Source of the DNA: Microbacteriaceae bacterium
Lineage (GTDB): Bacteria > Actinomycetota > Actinomycetes > Actinomycetales > Microbacteriaceae
NCBI GenBank assembly: GCA_947452675.1
Contig: CANGDL010000013.1
Span: 1 to 39,668, forward strand
Direction of reading: 5' to 3'
DNA: 39,668 nt
Shown: positions 37,129-39,668 of the stretch, piece after piece
Layout of the letters: each line of letters begins with the position of its first letter
How positions within the stretch are numbered: the stretch's first letter is position 1
Translations under genes and position numbers: made by a program
The notes under the pieces: model-generated
Told to the model about the DNA's origin: nothing
Seen by the model: only the letters and a program-made list of their open reading frames with translations
Database searches by the model: none

Positions 37129-37151
37129 CAAGCCTTGAAACGATAGGCTTG
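37129..37151 (+). promoter_or_regulatory. Inverted repeat over the putative icd -10 box
   Basis: CAAGCCT (37129-37135) and AGGCTTG (37145-37151) form a perfect 7-bp inverted repeat with a 9-nt spacer. The right arm overlaps TAGGCT (37144-37149), a plausible -10 box for icd with a leader of about 44 nt and a GAGGAG ribosome-binding site. A repressor bound here would block icd. No matching regulator is known to me. Confidence 0.45.
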
Positions 37152-37199
37152 AAGTGATTGGGCAAAGCGACCCAAAGGCCCTAAAAAGAGGAGCGCCGA

Positions 37200-38414
37200 A
37201 TGGCAAAAATCAAAGTAGTAGGCAAGGTTGTCGATCTAGACGGCGACGAGATGACTCGTATCATCTGGCAGAACATCAAGGACAACCTCATCCTCCCTTA
37301 CCTAGACGTAGACCTCGAGTACTACGACCTGTCGGTTGAAAATCGCGATGCCACCGACGACCAGGTGACCATCGATGCGGCGCACGCCATCAAGAAGCAC
37401 GGCGTTGGTGTCAAGTGTGCAACCATCACCCCTGATGAGCAGCGTGTCGAGGAATTCAAGCTAAAAAAGATGTGGAAGTCGCCAAACGGCACCATCCGAA
37501 ACATCCTTGACGGCGTTGTTTTCCGCGAACCAATCATCATCTCTAACGTTCCTCGCCTGGTTCCAGGTTGGACCAAGCCGATCATCATTGGCCGTCACGC
37601 TCACGGCGACCAGTACAAGGCAACCGACTTCAAGGTGCCGGGCAAGGGTCGAGTAACCATGACCTGGACCCCAGAGGGTGGCGAGCCGGTGACTTACACC
37701 GTTGCCGACTACCCAGAGGCTGGCGGTGTTGCCATGGGCATGTACAACTACATGGATTCGATTCGCGACTTCGCTCGCGCATCATTCAACTACGGCCTAG
37801 CTCGCAACTACCCGGTTTACCTATCAACCAAGAACACCATTCTGAAGGCCTACGACGGCGCCTTCAAGGATGCGTTCCAGGAAGTTTTCGACGCTGAATA
37901 TGCCGACCGTTTCAAGGCAGCGGGAATCACCTATGAGCACCGTTTGATCGACGACATGGTGGCCGCTGCGCTGAAGTGGGAGGGCGGCTATGTTTGGGCT
38001 TGTAAGAACTATGACGGTGACGTTCAGTCAGACACCGTTGCACAGGGCTTCGGTTCACTAGGCCTTATGACCTCTGTGCTAACTACCCCGGATGGCAAGA
38101 CCACGCTAGCCGAAGCAGCTCACGGCACCGTGACTCGCCACTACCGCGAGTGGCAGAAGGGCAACCCGACCTCGACTAACCCGATTGCGTCAATCTTTGC
38201 TTGGACTCGCGCACTCATGGCACGTGCCGACATCGATGGCACCCCTGAGGTTCGCAAATTCGCCGAGACTCTCGAGGACGTAATCATTAAGACCGTTGAG
38301 TCGGGCAAAATGACCAAGGACCTAGCTGCTCTAGTTGGCAAAGACCAGGGTTACCAGACCACAGACGACTTCTTGTCGTCATTGGCTGAAAACCTGAAGG
38401 CTCGCCTCGGCTAA
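37200..38414 (+). CDS. icd: NADP-dependent isocitrate dehydrogenase (dimeric type)
   Basis: A 404-residue enzyme oxidising isocitrate to 2-oxoglutarate with NADP. The opening [20 protein letters not shown] and [18 protein letters not shown] (substrate Ser/Asn/Arg) are those of the eukaryote-like, homodimeric type II family rather than the E. coli type. [11 protein letters not shown], the metal-binding aspartates in [13 protein letters not shown] and [17 protein letters not shown], and the NADP-site [14 protein letters not shown] are present. Length is normal. A strong terminator follows after 16 nt. Confidence 0.96.
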   Translation: MAKIKVVGKVVDLDGDEMTRIIWQNIKDNLILPYLDVDLEYYDLSVENRDATDDQVTIDAAHAIKKHGVGVKCATITPDEQRVEEFKLKKMWKSPNGTIRNILDGVVFREPIIISNVPRLVPGWTKPIIIGRHAHGDQYKATDFKVPGKGRVTMTWTPEGGEPVTYTVADYPEAGGVAMGMYNYMDSIRDFARASFNYGLARNYPVYLSTKNTILKAYDGAFKDAFQEVFDAEYADRFKAAGITYEHRLIDDMVAAALKWEGGYVWACKNYDGDVQSDTVAQGFGSLGLMTSVLTTPDGKTTLAEAAHGTVTRHYREWQKGNPTSTNPIASIFAWTRALMARADIDGTPEVRKFAETLEDVIIKTVESGKMTKDLAALVGKDQGYQTTDDFLSSLAENLKARLG

Positions 38415-38430
38415 TCCAAAACGTTTCAAG

Positions 38431-38466
38431 AGAAATCCCCCGGAGAATGCTCCGGGGGATTTCTTT
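38431..38466. terminator. Bidirectional intrinsic terminator between icd and purU
   Basis: A perfect 15-pair stem (arms 38431-38445 and 38450-38464, loop AATG) with T-rich flanks on the plus side (TTTCTTT). It lies between the convergent icd and purU stops and probably serves both. Confidence 0.9.
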
Positions 38467-38480
38467 ATAAAGTGTGCGAT

Positions 38481-39341
38481 TTAGCTGAAAATGACGGTGC
38501 GGTCTCCGTCTAGCAGTACGCGGTGCTCGGCAAACCAGCGCATCGCCTGCGTGAGGGTCTTTGACTCCACATCCTGGCCAATTGAAACCAGGCGCTTCTT
38601 TGAATCTGAGTGCTGGACACGAACCACGTTCTGCTCGATGATCGGACCTTCATCCAGGTCGGCGGTGACGAAGTGTGCTGTGGCACCGATCAGCTTCACG
38701 CCGCGCGAGTGGGCCTGAGCGTATGGGTTCGCACCCTTGAAGCCTGGCAAGAACGAGTGGTGGATGTTGATGATGCGACCCTCGAACTCCTTGCAGAATT
38801 CTTCGGAAAGCACCTGCATGTAGCGAGCGAGAACGATTAGTTCGATTCCTGCCGAGTTGATGAAGGTGCGCAGCATCGATTCGAAGGCTCGCTTGTCGGC
38901 CTCGCCGTTGATGGCGTGCTCCTCGAAAGGCACCGAATAGAACTCGGCCAAGGAGCCGAGGTCTGAATGATTTCCGAAAACCGCAGGGATTTCAACCGGG
39001 AGTTGGCCGCTGCGCTGGCGGAAGAGAATGTCGTTGAGGCAGTGCGCGCTCTTTGAGACCAAAACCAGAGTCTTCATCGGGCGACCAACCACGTCGAGCA
39101 CAGAATCCATGTCATAGCGTGCGATAACCGGTGCAAGCTGGGCTTCAAACATCTCACGTGGCACGGCGGATTCGATTTGCAAACGCATAAAGAAACGACC
39201 GGTGTCTAGCGAGGTGTACTGGTGCGATTCGGTGATGTTGCCGTTCGCTGCCACAATCGCGCCTGAGATGGCGTGAACAATGCCCGGCTTGTCTTCGCAA
39301 ACAAAGGTGAGAACCCAGTGGGTTGTGGCTGATGAGGTCAT
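38481..39341 (-). CDS. purU: Formyltetrahydrofolate deformylase
   Basis: A 286-residue enzyme hydrolysing 10-formyl-THF to formate and THF, balancing one-carbon pools. The N-terminal ACT domain (about 8-85: [21 protein letters not shown]) senses Met/Gly in known members. The formyltransferase-fold part has [16 protein letters not shown] and [19 protein letters not shown] with the catalytic Asn, His and Asp. The C-terminus [10 protein letters not shown] is standard. Divergent from glyA, with starts 61 nt apart. Confidence 0.95.
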   Translation of the reverse strand: MTSSATTHWVLTFVCEDKPGIVHAISGAIVAANGNITESHQYTSLDTGRFFMRLQIESAVPREMFEAQLAPVIARYDMDSVLDVVGRPMKTLVLVSKSAHCLNDILFRQRSGQLPVEIPAVFGNHSDLGSLAEFYSVPFEEHAINGEADKRAFESMLRTFINSAGIELIVLARYMQVLSEEFCKEFEGRIINIHHSFLPGFKGANPYAQAHSRGVKLIGATAHFVTADLDEGPIIEQNVVRVQHSDSKKRLVSIGQDVESKTLTQAMRWFAEHRVLLDGDRTVIFS

Positions 39342-39348
39342 GAGAGCC

Positions 39349-39354
39349 AGTTTA
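39349..39354 (-). promoter_or_regulatory. Putative -10 box (leaderless) of purU
   Basis: On the minus strand TAAACT lies 7 nt before ATG 39341, without a Shine-Dalgarno sequence. Confidence 0.5.
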
Positions 39355-39362
39355 TCCGATGG

Positions 39363-39368
39363 TAGAAT
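39363..39368 (+). promoter_or_regulatory. Putative -10 box of glyA
   Basis: TAGAAT lies 34 nt before ATG 39403, implying a leader of about 28 nt that contains TAGGAG, a good ribosome-binding site. It is 8 bp from the purU -10 box on the other strand. Confidence 0.5.
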
Positions 39369-39402
39369 TACCTCACCGCAACCGGCCTATAGGAGCCCAG
39401 TA

Positions 39403-39668
39403 ATGTCTTCTTCATTCAACTTGCCACTCAGCGAAACCGATCCAGAAATCGCTGCAGTTCTAACCGCTGAACTAAACCGCCAGCGCAACATGCTTGAGAT
39501 GATCGCGAGTGAGAACTTTGTTTCACGCGGCGTTCTTGAAGCTCAGGGTTCGGTTCTAACCAACAAGTATGCCGAGGGTTACCCAGGCAAGCGTTACTAC
39601 GGTGGCTGCGAGGCCGTTGACGTCGCTGAAAACCTAGCCCGTGACCGGGCCAAGGAGCTCTTTGGTGC
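39403..39668 (+). CDS. glyA: Serine hydroxymethyltransferase, N-terminal part
   Basis: The first 88 codons of a gene running off the right edge. [41 protein letters not shown] and [20 protein letters not shown] are unmistakable SHMT N-terminus, including the tyrosines that bind substrate and PLP. It interconverts serine and glycine, charging THF with a one-carbon unit. PurU, divergently transcribed beside it, regenerates THF from 10-formyl-THF. The PLP-lysine lies beyond the window. Confidence 0.96.
   Translation, partial: MSSSFNLPLSETDPEIAAVLTAELNRQRNMLEMIASENFVSRGVLEAQGSVLTNKYAEGYPGKRYYGGCEAVDVAENLARDRAKELFG

Overview
The window reads as a compact stretch of chromosome from a small-genome, moderate-GC actinobacterium, most likely an aquatic Microbacteriaceae of the Luna / Rhodoluna / Aquiluna type. 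The evidence is an actinorhodopsin gene combined with markers of actinobacterial chromosomes: GuaB3 next to GuaB, DUF3817 before guaA, a PerM-like DUF6350 protein between sucCD and purNH, a THUMP-like methyltransferase, and a glmM / coaA / glmS / acpS / alr / tsaEBD block. Lineage is inferred from gene content, not from a phylogenetic marker. Genes are tightly packed, with many 1-10 nt overlaps. No tRNA, rRNA, insertion sequence, phage gene or CRISPR array was seen, and no gene-free stretch exceeds 300 bases.

Layout. 1-750: the 3' end of glmM and a GyrI-like effector-binding protein, ending in a bidirectional terminator. 754-2677 (minus): actinorhodopsin and pantothenate kinase coaA. 2707-9289 (plus): glmS, acpS, alr, tsaE, tsaB, a rimI::tsaD fusion and a DUF4190 membrane protein, covering amino-sugar and D-Ala supply, acyl-carrier activation and t6A tRNA modification. 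9318-11929: a methyltransferase (minus) divergent from groES, which carries a perfect CIRCE operator, then a RarD-type permease. 12188-17477: a branched-chain amino-acid type ABC importer, with the binding protein on plus converging on livH-livM-livG-livF on minus. 17648-23923 (plus): guaB, guaB3, SURF1, DUF3817, guaA and a glycerophosphodiesterase; the purine genes here make XMP and GMP. 23947-26271: PcrA/UvrD helicase. 26368-31993 (plus): sucC, sucD, the PerM-like protein, purN and purH. 32031-35599 (plus): two subunits of a heterodimeric ABC exporter. 35607-37082 (minus): secreted alpha-amylase. 37200-38414: icd. 38481-39341 (minus): purU, divergent from glyA, which runs off the end.

Regulation. 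At least eight genes have a TANNNT -10 box exactly 6 or 7 nt before the start codon and no Shine-Dalgarno sequence, so leaderless transcription looks common. In several cases the box overlaps the preceding stop codon. Other sites are CIRCE before groES, a good -35/-10 pair plus leader hairpin before the binding-protein gene, inverted repeats before icd and sucC, and five strong intrinsic terminators.

Most of the window is core metabolism. The unusual items are the extracytoplasmic beta-domain fused to the LivH permease, its partner binding protein lacking a lipobox, the RimI::TsaD fusion, the GuaB3 protein with Ser in place of the catalytic Cys, and the leaderless-promoter pattern. I saw no defence island or clearly new multi-gene system.
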